From positions 744,001-808,000 of the forward strand of contig CABIZX010000001.1 in the NCBI GenBank assembly GCA_902363375.1: 64,000 bases of DNA, given 5' to 3'. Origin of the DNA: Clostridiaceae bacterium (GTDB taxonomy: Bacteria; Bacillota; Clostridia; Clostridiales; Clostridiaceae). Positions 51,695-58,152 of this stretch are shown one piece after another. The number at the start of each line of letters is the position of its first letter. The first letter of the stretch is position 1. The notes under the pieces were generated by a model. It made no database searches. It saw only the letters and a list, made by a program, of their open reading frames with translations, and was not told where the DNA came from. Both the position numbers and the translations under genes were made by a program.

Positions 51695-52450
51695 TTGCCA
51701 TTTTGGAACTTTAAAAACAGTGAAGAAAATCAGGAGGAGATAGAGCTTAGAATTGATGGAGATATTGCTATGGACGATGACTTTTGGTCTATGCTATTTG
51801 GGATAGAAAATGTAACACCAAAAGGCTTTATATCAGAGCTTAGTCAGTATAAAGGTAAAGACATCAATGTTTGGATTAACTCCTATGGTGGAGATGTTTA
51901 TGCAGCTTCAAGAATTTATACAGCACTTAAGGAGCACAAGGGAAAAGTTAAAGTAAAAGTAGATGGAGTTGCCATATCCGCAGCTTCTGTTATAGCTATG
52001 GCTGGTGATGAAATTTTAATGTCTCCAACTTCAATATTGATGATTCACAATCCGTGGGGGAATTTTCAAGGGGAAGCTAAAGATTTAAGACACGGAGCTG
52101 ATGTGCTGGATGAAGTTAAGGACACTATAATTAATGCTTATCAACTAAAGTCTAAGAAGTCCAGAGCTAAGATATCTCAGATGATGGATGAAGAAACCTG
52201 GATGAGCGCTAAGAAAGCTGTAAGTGAAGGCTTTGTAGATGGAATGTTATATGTAGAAAACAAAGAAGATGAAGCTACAGAGCCAGTAGAAAATGCATTT
52301 ATGTTCAGTAGATTTGCAATACAAAATAGTGTAAATGATAGAACCAAAGATTTTATTAAGCAGTACAATCAAAGGTTCAAAGAAAGCCATAAAGATGAAG
52401 AAAAAATTGAATTACTAAAATCTAAACTTGCCTTAGAGTGTGAACTTTAG
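51695..52450 (+). CDS. ClpP-like head maturation protease
   Basis: TTG at 51695 (MPFWNFKNSEENQEE) lies at proper distance from AGTGAT; GTG at 51686 overlaps the portal stop and is the alternative. The 251-residue protein has the ClpP fold: INSYGGDVYAASRIY (oxyanion region), the catalytic Ser98 in AISAASVIAMAGDE and His118 in MIHNPWG. It cleaves the N-terminal scaffold region from the capsid protein encoded next. Confidence 0.94.
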   Translation: MPFWNFKNSEENQEEIELRIDGDIAMDDDFWSMLFGIENVTPKGFISELSQYKGKDINVWINSYGGDVYAASRIYTALKEHKGKVKVKVDGVAISAASVIAMAGDEILMSPTSILMIHNPWGNFQGEAKDLRHGADVLDEVKDTIINAYQLKSKKSRAKISQMMDEETWMSAKKAVSEGFVDGMLYVENKEDEATEPVENAFMFSRFAIQNSVNDRTKDFIKQYNQRFKESHKDEEKIELLKSKLALECEL

Positions 52451-52490
52451 GGCTTTTGTTATTTTAAAAATGAAAGGTAGGTATTAATAT

Positions 52491-53774
52491 ATGTCAGAAA
52501 AATTAAAAGAACTATTAGCACAGTTATCAAACTTAGAAACACAGTCAAAGAACCTAATAAGCAAAGATGATGCTACAGCTGAAGAAATAAATGCAAAGCT
52601 TGCGGAGATAAAGGCTCATAAAGCTAAAATTGAAGCACAAAAGGAAATTGATGCATTAGATGCTGAAAGACAAAAACAAGCACAGACTCCGGTAAACGAG
52701 CCAATATATGCTCAGCCTAAAAACCATGATGAAAAGAAGTGGAAGGGTATGGGTGAATTTTTAGGTGCTGTTGCCAAGGCATCAAGTCCAGGTGGAAGAA
52801 TGGATAACAGGTTAACTTACCAGAACTCAGCTACAGGCTTAAATGAAAGTGTTTCTTCAGAGGGTGGATTCCTTCTTGAGAATGACTTTATCAATGACTT
52901 ATTTGAATCTATGATGACTCAAAGCCAAGTGGCAAACAGAATTAGAATGATTCCAATAGGAGCTAATACCAATAGACTTAGAGCACTTGGTATCGATGAA
53001 AACAGTAGAGCCAATGGTTCAAGATGGGGAGGAGTTCAGGCTTACTGGGTAGCTGAAGCTGAAACAGCAGCTCAAAGCAAACCAAAGTTTAAAGAATTTG
53101 AAATGTCCCTTCAAAAACTATTAGCTCTTTGCTATGTAACAGATGATTTGCTTCAGGATACAACTGCACTTGAAGCTATAGTAAGGCAGGCTTATGCGGA
53201 TGAAATGAGTTTCAAGATTGATGATGCTATCATAAATGGTACTGGTGTAGGAATGCCTATGGGAATACTTAATTCAGATGCTTTAGTTACTGTACCAAAA
53301 GAAAAAGACCAAGGTGCAGGAACTATTAAATATGAAAATATACTTAAAATCTGGAGTTCAATGCCTGCAAGACTTAGAGCTAATGCAGTATGGTATATAA
53401 ACCAGGAGATAGAGCCGCAACTTTATACCATGGCCCTTAACATAGGAACTGGAGGAGCACCAGTTTTTATGCCATCAGGCGGAGCATCAACATCCCAGTA
53501 TTCAACACTACTTAATAGACCAATTATTCCAATAGAGCAGTGTTCACCTCTTGGGAAAAAGGGAGATATTATTTTAGCTGACCCAACTCAATATATTGGA
53601 ATAGATAAGAAAGCACCATCAGCTGATGTTTCTATTCATGTAAGATTTTTATATGATGAACAAGTATTTAGATTCATATATAAATTCAATGGAATGCCTT
53701 ATAAGAGTAAACCAGTAATGCCTTACAAGGGAGCAAATCCATTAAGTCCATTTGTAACTTTAGGTGATAGGTAG
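52491..53774 (+). CDS. HK97-fold major capsid protein precursor
   Basis: The 427-residue protein has an N-terminal coiled-coil delta domain (residues about 1-75) that acts as scaffold and is removed by the protease. The HK97 core follows: SEGGFLLENDFINDLFESMM, FEMSLQKLLALCYVTDDLLQD, DEMSFKIDDAIINGTGVGMPMGIL and WYINQEIEPQLYTM. Cleavage probably occurs near residues 75-110. It is the most abundant structural protein of the virion. Confidence 0.96.
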   Translation: MSEKLKELLAQLSNLETQSKNLISKDDATAEEINAKLAEIKAHKAKIEAQKEIDALDAERQKQAQTPVNEPIYAQPKNHDEKKWKGMGEFLGAVAKASSPGGRMDNRLTYQNSATGLNESVSSEGGFLLENDFINDLFESMMTQSQVANRIRMIPIGANTNRLRALGIDENSRANGSRWGGVQAYWVAEAETAAQSKPKFKEFEMSLQKLLALCYVTDDLLQDTTALEAIVRQAYADEMSFKIDDAIINGTGVGMPMGILNSDALVTVPKEKDQGAGTIKYENILKIWSSMPARLRANAVWYINQEIEPQLYTMALNIGTGGAPVFMPSGGASTSQYSTLLNRPIIPIEQCSPLGKKGDIILADPTQYIGIDKKAPSADVSIHVRFLYDEQVFRFIYKFNGMPYKSKPVMPYKGANPLSPFVTLGDR

Positions 53775-53787
53775 AAATTGATAAAAT

Positions 53788-53837
53788 ATACCACAGACAA
53801 CTGTAAAATTGGTAATGTTTGTGGTATAATTATTTTT
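53788..53837 (+). terminator. Rho-independent terminator after the capsid gene
   Basis: ATACCACA at 53788-53795 pairs with TGTGGTAT at 53820-53827, extended by GACA with TGTT, then AATTATTTTT. It limits read-through into the following accessory gene. Confidence 0.8.
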
Positions 53838-53901
53838 GGAACTAAATATATAAGGTTTCAGTATTTCGTTATCTTAAAGGATTTTGTGGAGGGAATAAAT
53901 A

Positions 53902-54171
53902 ATGAAAATACAATTTGAATCATATTTAAAAACAAAAGGATATAAAGAAACAACCCCAAGTGGTAATCCAAGTACAGTGTACGATTATATCAAACGAATA
54001 GATAGAGTTTGCGATGATGAGAATATGACATGGGAAGAACTAGCTAATAATATTGAGCAAATTGTATTAGAATATAGTAGTGGTGGTAGAAAAGAAGAAC
54101 AAGGAAAAGTATCACATAATGCAGTAATAAATGCATTGAAACGTTTTCGAGAATTTGTACAAAAAAGTTAA
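53902..54171 (+). CDS. Accessory (moron) protein inside the head module, 89 residues
   Basis: The gene lies between the capsid and connector genes but has a terminator on each side, which is the hallmark of a moron. The protein (SYLKTKGYKETTPSGNPSTV, then YDYIKRIDRVCDDENMTWEEL) looks like the SAM-like core-binding domain of tyrosine recombinases without the catalytic domain. It might bind DNA or be a lysogenic-conversion protein. Ribosome site GGAGGGAA precedes the ATG. Family not certain. Confidence 0.7.
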   Translation: MKIQFESYLKTKGYKETTPSGNPSTVYDYIKRIDRVCDDENMTWEELANNIEQIVLEYSSGGRKEEQGKVSHNAVINALKRFREFVQKS

Positions 54172-54237
54172 GTGAAATTATAAATACGAATATTCAATGA
54201 TTAACTTTTTTAATAACATATAAGCAGTATCAGTAAT

Positions 54238-54265
54238 AAAGACTTGCAAATGCAGGTCTTTTTCT
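54238..54265 (+). terminator. Rho-independent terminator after the head-module moron
   Basis: AAAGACTTGC at 54238-54247 pairs with GCAGGTCTTT at 54252-54261 with one wobble and a 4-base loop, and TTCTTTT follows. Confidence 0.85.
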
Positions 54266-54301
54266 TTTGCACAAATTTTAAAATAGAAGGAGGATTTAAA
54301 C

Positions 54302-54778
54302 ATGACTTTAATAGAAAAATATAAAGTAGTTCAGGCAGTAGAACCCAAGACTACAAATGCTGCAATAACAGGAGCATATGTAAGTCTTAAAAATGTAATA
54401 AATGCTACAGTTGTAGTAAACCTAACCCAAGCAGTAGGCCATGAAACTGTAATTTCTCTTTATGAAGCCAAGGATGTTTCAGGTACTGATGCAAAGCCTT
54501 TAACAAATAGTGTCCCAGTGTGGGCTAATGAAGATGTGTCTTTAGGAGATTCTCTTATAAGAAAGACAGATGGAGTGAGTTATACTGTTTCAGACACTGT
54601 GAAAAATAAACAGGTAGTATTTCATATAGAACCTGCAAGACTTGATATGAATGAGGGATTTACTTGTCTTAATGTAAGAATTGGGGAAAGTACACAGGTA
54701 ACTAACTTTGCTTCCGCAGAATTTATTTTAGACAGTAAATATGCTGGAGATGTTCCGTCATCTGTAGTTAAAGATTAA
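54302..54778 (+). CDS. Phage structural protein, possibly head decoration, 158 residues
   Basis: The protein is beta-rich (ATVVVNLTQAVGHETVISLYEAKDV, then VSYTVSDTVKNKQVVFHIEP) with no membrane segment or enzyme motif. A protein of this size and layout usually follows the major capsid gene in HK97-like Firmicutes phages. A decoration or head-associated role is the best guess. ATG follows AAGGAGG. A terminator lies right after the stop. Confidence 0.7.
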   Translation: MTLIEKYKVVQAVEPKTTNAAITGAYVSLKNVINATVVVNLTQAVGHETVISLYEAKDVSGTDAKPLTNSVPVWANEDVSLGDSLIRKTDGVSYTVSDTVKNKQVVFHIEPARLDMNEGFTCLNVRIGESTQVTNFASAEFILDSKYAGDVPSSVVKD

Positions 54779-54781
54779 TTT

Positions 54782-54807
54782 AAGGAGCCTTTTGGCTCCT
54801 TTCTTTT
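54782..54807 (+). terminator. Rho-independent terminator in the head module
   Basis: AAGGAGCC at 54782-54789 pairs perfectly with GGCTCCTT at 54794-54801 with a 4-T loop, followed by TCTTTT. It may lower expression of the connector genes relative to capsid proteins. Confidence 0.85.
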
Positions 54808-54818
54808 GAGGTGATAAA

Positions 54819-55391
54819 ATGGCTATAAAAATAATAACCCCACCAGCAATTGAACCTATAACTTTAGAGGAAGCAAAGCACCATTTAAGAGTGGATGGAA
54901 ATGATGATGACCTACTTATAAAAAGCCTTATAAAACAGGCAAGAGAGTGGTGTGAAGATTATCAAAATAGAAAATATATAACTCAGACATTGGAACTTGT
55001 TTTGGATACTTTTCCTAATGGTAATGCAATAGTTTTTAATAGCTGTTCACCGGTACAAAAGGTAGAAAGTATTAAATATTATGATGAGAATAGACAGGAA
55101 TATTTATTTAATGAAAATAATTATATTGATGACTTAGACAGTTTTATAAGTAGGGTTGTATTAAATAGAGGAAAGCACTGGCCTATGATGGAGCTTCAAT
55201 CAGTAAATGCTGTAAGAGTTAGAGTTGTTGCAGGTTATGGAGATAGCGGAGATAAAGTACCAGAGGCAATAAAGTGGGCAATTATTCTTCAAATGAAACT
55301 TTTATATGATGACTATAGACCAGAGGAAAAAACAAAGTTAGAGGAAGCAAGGAATGCACTTCTTTCAATGAATAGGGTGATACCTGTATGA
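54819..55391 (+). CDS. Head-tail connector protein (gp6-like)
   Basis: The 190-residue protein starts IKIITPPAIEPITLEEAKHHLRVDG and continues with DDLLIKSLIKQAREWCEDYQNRKYI, the common gp6/YqbG-like connector pattern. These proteins form a ring below the portal. The stop overlaps the next start by 4 bases. It belongs to the connector set 54819-56424 that joins head and tail. Confidence 0.92.
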   Translation: MAIKIITPPAIEPITLEEAKHHLRVDGNDDDLLIKSLIKQAREWCEDYQNRKYITQTLELVLDTFPNGNAIVFNSCSPVQKVESIKYYDENRQEYLFNENNYIDDLDSFISRVVLNRGKHWPMMELQSVNAVRVRVVAGYGDSGDKVPEAIKWAIILQMKLLYDDYRPEEKTKLEEARNALLSMNRVIPV

Positions 55392-55714
55392 ATTCAGAGA
55401 AATTAAAGCATAGAATTACACTTCAAGTATTAGAAACAGAAGCTAATGAAAATGGATTCCAAGTTGAAACATGGATAGATTTTAAGGATTTATGGGCAAA
55501 AGTTGAAAACCTTCATGGTAGGGAATACTTTGAAGCTGCAGCTGTTCAAGCAGAGAATACTGTGAAGTTTACTATAAGATATACTGATGAAATTGATACT
55601 ACAATGAGGATTTTCTTTAAGGGTAAACAGTACAATATAACCTCTATTGATAATATAAAATATGAAAATAAGTTTATTGAAATTATGGCTATGGAGGTTG
55701 ATAAAAGTGGCTAA
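55388..55714 (+). CDS. Phage head closure protein (SPP1 gp16-like)
   Basis: The 108-residue protein has LKHRITLQVLETEANENGFQVETWIDFKDLWAKVENLHGREYFEA (key features HRITLQ, WIDFKDLWAKVE and GREYFEA) and ends with YNITSIDNIKYENKFIEIMA. This is the head-tail adaptor/head completion family that plugs the filled head. It overlaps both neighbours by a few bases, so it is translationally coupled. Confidence 0.93.
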   Translation: MNSEKLKHRITLQVLETEANENGFQVETWIDFKDLWAKVENLHGREYFEAAAVQAENTVKFTIRYTDEIDTTMRIFFKGKQYNITSIDNIKYENKFIEIMAMEVDKSG

Positions 55715-56105
55715 AATAGAACTTGAAGGAATGGAGGAGCTTATTGATAGAGTTAATAAGCTTGGAGAAAAGGGAGAAATAATAAAGAAAAATGCCCTTG
55801 ATAAAGCAGGGGATTTAGTTAAGGACAGTATGGAGAAAAAAGCTCCAAGATCAAGTTTAAGTAAAAAACACATGGCTGATAATATAAAGATATCAGATAT
55901 AGAAAAGGAAAATGGAGTAGATTTTATTGAAATAGGCCCTAATAAAGGAGATAATTCGGAGTTCTTCTACAGTAAATTTACTGAATGGGGTACTAGCAAG
56001 CAAACAGCTCAACATTGGGCAGAGAATTCTGTGCTTGAGAATAAGAAAAAGATAAATGAAGTTATTTCTGAAGAATTAAAAAGGGGGCTTGAGGATTTTG
56101 ATTAA
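55707..56105 (+). CDS. HK97 gp10-like tail completion protein
   Basis: GTG at 55707 follows GGAGGTTGAT and overlaps the preceding gene; upstream codons in the same frame are inside that gene. The 132-residue protein (AKIELEGMEELIDRVNKLG, KAGDLVKDSMEKKAPRSS, FYSKFTEWGTSKQTA) matches the HK97 gp10 family by its G-M-E-E-L start and the KAP and EWGT motifs. It acts at the tail end of the connector. Confidence 0.92.
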   Translation: MAKIELEGMEELIDRVNKLGEKGEIIKKNALDKAGDLVKDSMEKKAPRSSLSKKHMADNIKISDIEKENGVDFIEIGPNKGDNSEFFYSKFTEWGTSKQTAQHWAENSVLENKKKINEVISEELKRGLEDFD

Positions 56106-56424
56106 TAAACTGATTATAAATACCTTGAAGCCTCTGAATATTCCAGTGTGTTTTCAAAAGTATCATGGAAAGGGTGAAACATACATAACCTTCCATGAAT
56201 ATTTCTCAGGTGGAGAAGAGTATGAAGATGATGAAGAGAGTTTAACATCACATTATGTTCAGATAGATGTATGGTCAAAAATAGATTATACAAACCTAGT
56301 AAATAAAATTAAAAACTTGTTAAACATAGCAGGTTTTAAAAGATTAAATGAAATAGACCTTTATGAGGAGGATACAAAAATCTATCATAAAGGTCTTAAA
56401 TTTTATTATTTAGAAGAAAGGTAA
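56098..56424 (+). CDS. Phage tail terminator-like protein
   Basis: TTG at 56098 has AGGGGG and GAGG upstream; TTG at 56089 is too close to them. The 108-residue protein (LKPLNIPVCFQKYHGKGETYITFHEYF, HYVQIDVWSKIDYTNL) has the typical beta-sheet pattern of tail terminator/minor tail proteins (gpU-like) in this gene position, between the gp10-like protein and the tail tube protein. Family call rests on pattern and position. Confidence 0.8.
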   Translation: MINKLIINTLKPLNIPVCFQKYHGKGETYITFHEYFSGGEEYEDDEESLTSHYVQIDVWSKIDYTNLVNKIKNLLNIAGFKRLNEIDLYEEDTKIYHKGLKFYYLEER

Positions 56425-56433
56425 GGTGGTAGT

Positions 56434-57009
56434 ATGGCAAGACAAATAGGACTTAGGGATATTCATATAGCAGTATTAAAAACAGATGATGATACAGGAG
56501 CAACCTATGATACACCGGTAAAACTTGAAAGAGCTATAAGTGCAAAAATATCACCGAAGTCAAATTCAGATAACATTTATTCAGATGATTCAGTTGAGGA
56601 TATAATTACATCTTTTGAAGGTGTAGATGTTGAAATAGAAGTTAACCAATTATCCCTTGAAAGTAGAGCAAAGCTTCAAGGGGCGAAGGTGGTAAAAGGA
56701 GTACTTATTGAAAATAAAGATGATGTAGCACCAACCATTGCTTTAGGCTTTAAATCTAAAAAGAATAATAAAAAATATAGATATGTATGGCTTTTAAAAG
56801 GAAAGTTTGAAATTGCTACAGATGAATACGATACAGAAACTGAAAAACCAAAGGCACAAAGTGCAAAGCTTAAAGGTAAGTTTTACCCAAGGGAAGCTGA
56901 TGGCCATTATAGATTTATTGCTGATGAGGATGCCGTTGATGTGGATGCAACTATTATTAGTGGGTGGTTTACTGCGGTGCCTGATGAGCCAGCGACAGTG
57001 CAAGTATAA
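56434..57009 (+). CDS. Phage major tail tube protein (phi13 type)
   Basis: The 191-residue protein starts IGLRDIHIAVLKTDDDTGATYDTPVKLERAISAKI and has SDDSVEDIITSFEGVDVEIEVNQLS and YVWLLKGKFEIATDEYDTETEKP, the phi13-type major tail protein pattern. It forms the tube of a long non-contractile tail. The gene follows a GGTGGT site. After the stop, a moron gene interrupts the usual step to the tail chaperone genes. Confidence 0.93.
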   Translation: MARQIGLRDIHIAVLKTDDDTGATYDTPVKLERAISAKISPKSNSDNIYSDDSVEDIITSFEGVDVEIEVNQLSLESRAKLQGAKVVKGVLIENKDDVAPTIALGFKSKKNNKKYRYVWLLKGKFEIATDEYDTETEKPKAQSAKLKGKFYPREADGHYRFIADEDAVDVDATIISGWFTAVPDEPATVQV

Positions 57010-57205
57010 AAATGAAAAACTAAGAAAAACAGAGTATTTGCAAGAGAAATATTTTCCATTATATCTAATTGAATAGAATTTGGTACAAATAGAAAATTAG
57101 GTGAATTTAAAATAGCCTAAAATGGGATTATGAATATTTAATATAGGACTTTATAATCTAATCAGTAGATACAAAAAATTAAATTAAGAAGGGATGTTTT
57201 AGATT

Positions 57206-57535
57206 ATGAAGTTTCTAGTTTCATATTTGTTTGTAACAGACGAGGAAGAAGGAGTACAAGTTGATATTGTTGACTATAAAGATAAAAAAAGTTGTGAAAA
57301 AGCATATAGTAGCGAGGAATATAAAATTTTAGAAATTCAAGAATATGATGAGAATGCTATGTTAGAAGATATGTATTCTGAAGAAGATGATGATATAAAT
57401 GATGATGAAGAAGACGAAGAAGATGAAGAGCATGAAGATGACGGGGATTTAAGTATTGTATTCCCTAATGCAGATACAGAAGAGGAACTAGAGGAAGAAT
57501 TGGAACATTCACTTACTAGAATGATGGATAATTAA
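57206..57535 (+). CDS. Acidic accessory protein inside the tail module, 109 residues
   Basis: The C-terminal half is extremely acidic (DDDINDDEEDEEDEEHEDDGD and LEEELEHS), while residues 1-50 form a small folded domain (KFLVSYLFVTDEEEGVQVDIV). It is separated from the tail tube gene by 196 bases with a possible TATAAT at 57152, and is followed by a terminator, so it looks independently expressed. Its function is unknown; strongly acidic small phage proteins can mimic DNA and block DNA-binding host enzymes, but nothing here proves that. Confidence 0.72.
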   Translation: MKFLVSYLFVTDEEEGVQVDIVDYKDKKSCEKAYSSEEYKILEIQEYDENAMLEDMYSEEDDDINDDEEDEEDEEHEDDGDLSIVFPNADTEEELEEELEHSLTRMMDN

Positions 57536-57561
57536 GTATATACATTTATTATGCTTTTAAG

Positions 57562-57600
57562 ATAGTACAGGAAAGTTATTATAAACCTGTACTATTTTTT
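57562..57600 (+). terminator. Rho-independent terminator after the acidic protein gene
   Basis: ATAGTACAGG at 57562-57571 pairs perfectly with CCTGTACTAT at 57586-57595 across a 14-base loop, and T continues to 57600. Confidence 0.9.
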
Positions 57601-57615
57601 ATAGGGGGTTAATTG

Positions 57616-57942
57616 ATGAAAGCATCAGAACTAAAAAATAAAGGTATTAAATTTACCATTGGAAATAAGGAATATGAACTTAAATTTGATATGAACACAT
57701 TCTGTGAACTTGAAGAAGTTTATGGGGATATAAATAAAGCTTTTGATGATTTGCAAAATAGAAAAATCAAAGCTATAAGAGCACTTATATATTCAGCAAT
57801 TAAAGCTGAGGATGAAAGTGTAACTCTAAAAGAAGTAGGTAAAATGCTTACTTTAAGTGATATGGAAAGGTTAGGTATAGCTATTAATGAAGCATTGAGT
57901 GCAGCTATGCCGGAGGTACTTGATGAAAATATGGGGGAATAG
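57616..57942 (+). CDS. Tail assembly chaperone G (upstream frame)
   Basis: ATG at 57616 follows a GGGGG site. The 108-residue protein (NKGIKFTIGNKEYELKFDMNTFCELEEVYGDINKAF) matches the Gp13/GpG-like tail assembly chaperones (key segments YELKFDMNTFCELE and YGDINKAF). It sits directly before a -1 frame extension and the tape measure gene. The chaperone binds the tape measure during tail assembly. The end of the gene, ATG-GGG-GAA-TAG, contains a five-G run just before the stop. Confidence 0.9.
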   Translation: MKASELKNKGIKFTIGNKEYELKFDMNTFCELEEVYGDINKAFDDLQNRKIKAIRALIYSAIKAEDESVTLKEVGKMLTLSDMERLGIAINEALSAAMPEVLDENMGE

Positions 57943-58136
57943 AAAGCTGCTCTAGTTCTGAAAGTTGGGACTGGGAGTGGCTTTTTTATTTAGGTACTAA
58001 TCTTTTGAAAATGACAGAAGAGCAGTTTTGGAAAAGTACCCCTAAGAAATTACAAGCACTCTTCAGTGTTTATAAAAGGGTAAATGGAATTGAGGATAAA
58101 GAAGAACTTGATTATATAGATAATATTATGTTCTAA
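57943..58136 (+). CDS. Tail assembly chaperone T part, reached by probable -1 frameshift
   Basis: The -1 frame is open through the upstream stop and encodes ESCSSSESWDWEWLFYLGTN, then LLKMTEEQFWKSTPKKLQAL and VNGIEDKEELDYIDNIMF, ending at 58136. The W-D-W and T-E-E-Q-F-W-K-S-T-P motifs are typical of the T part of G-T tail chaperones. It has no ribosome site or start codon of its own. A slip on the G run at 57933-57937 would fuse it to the G protein. The exact slip codon is not certain. Confidence 0.8.
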
Positions 58137-58152
58137 CTAGGGAGGTGAGGCT

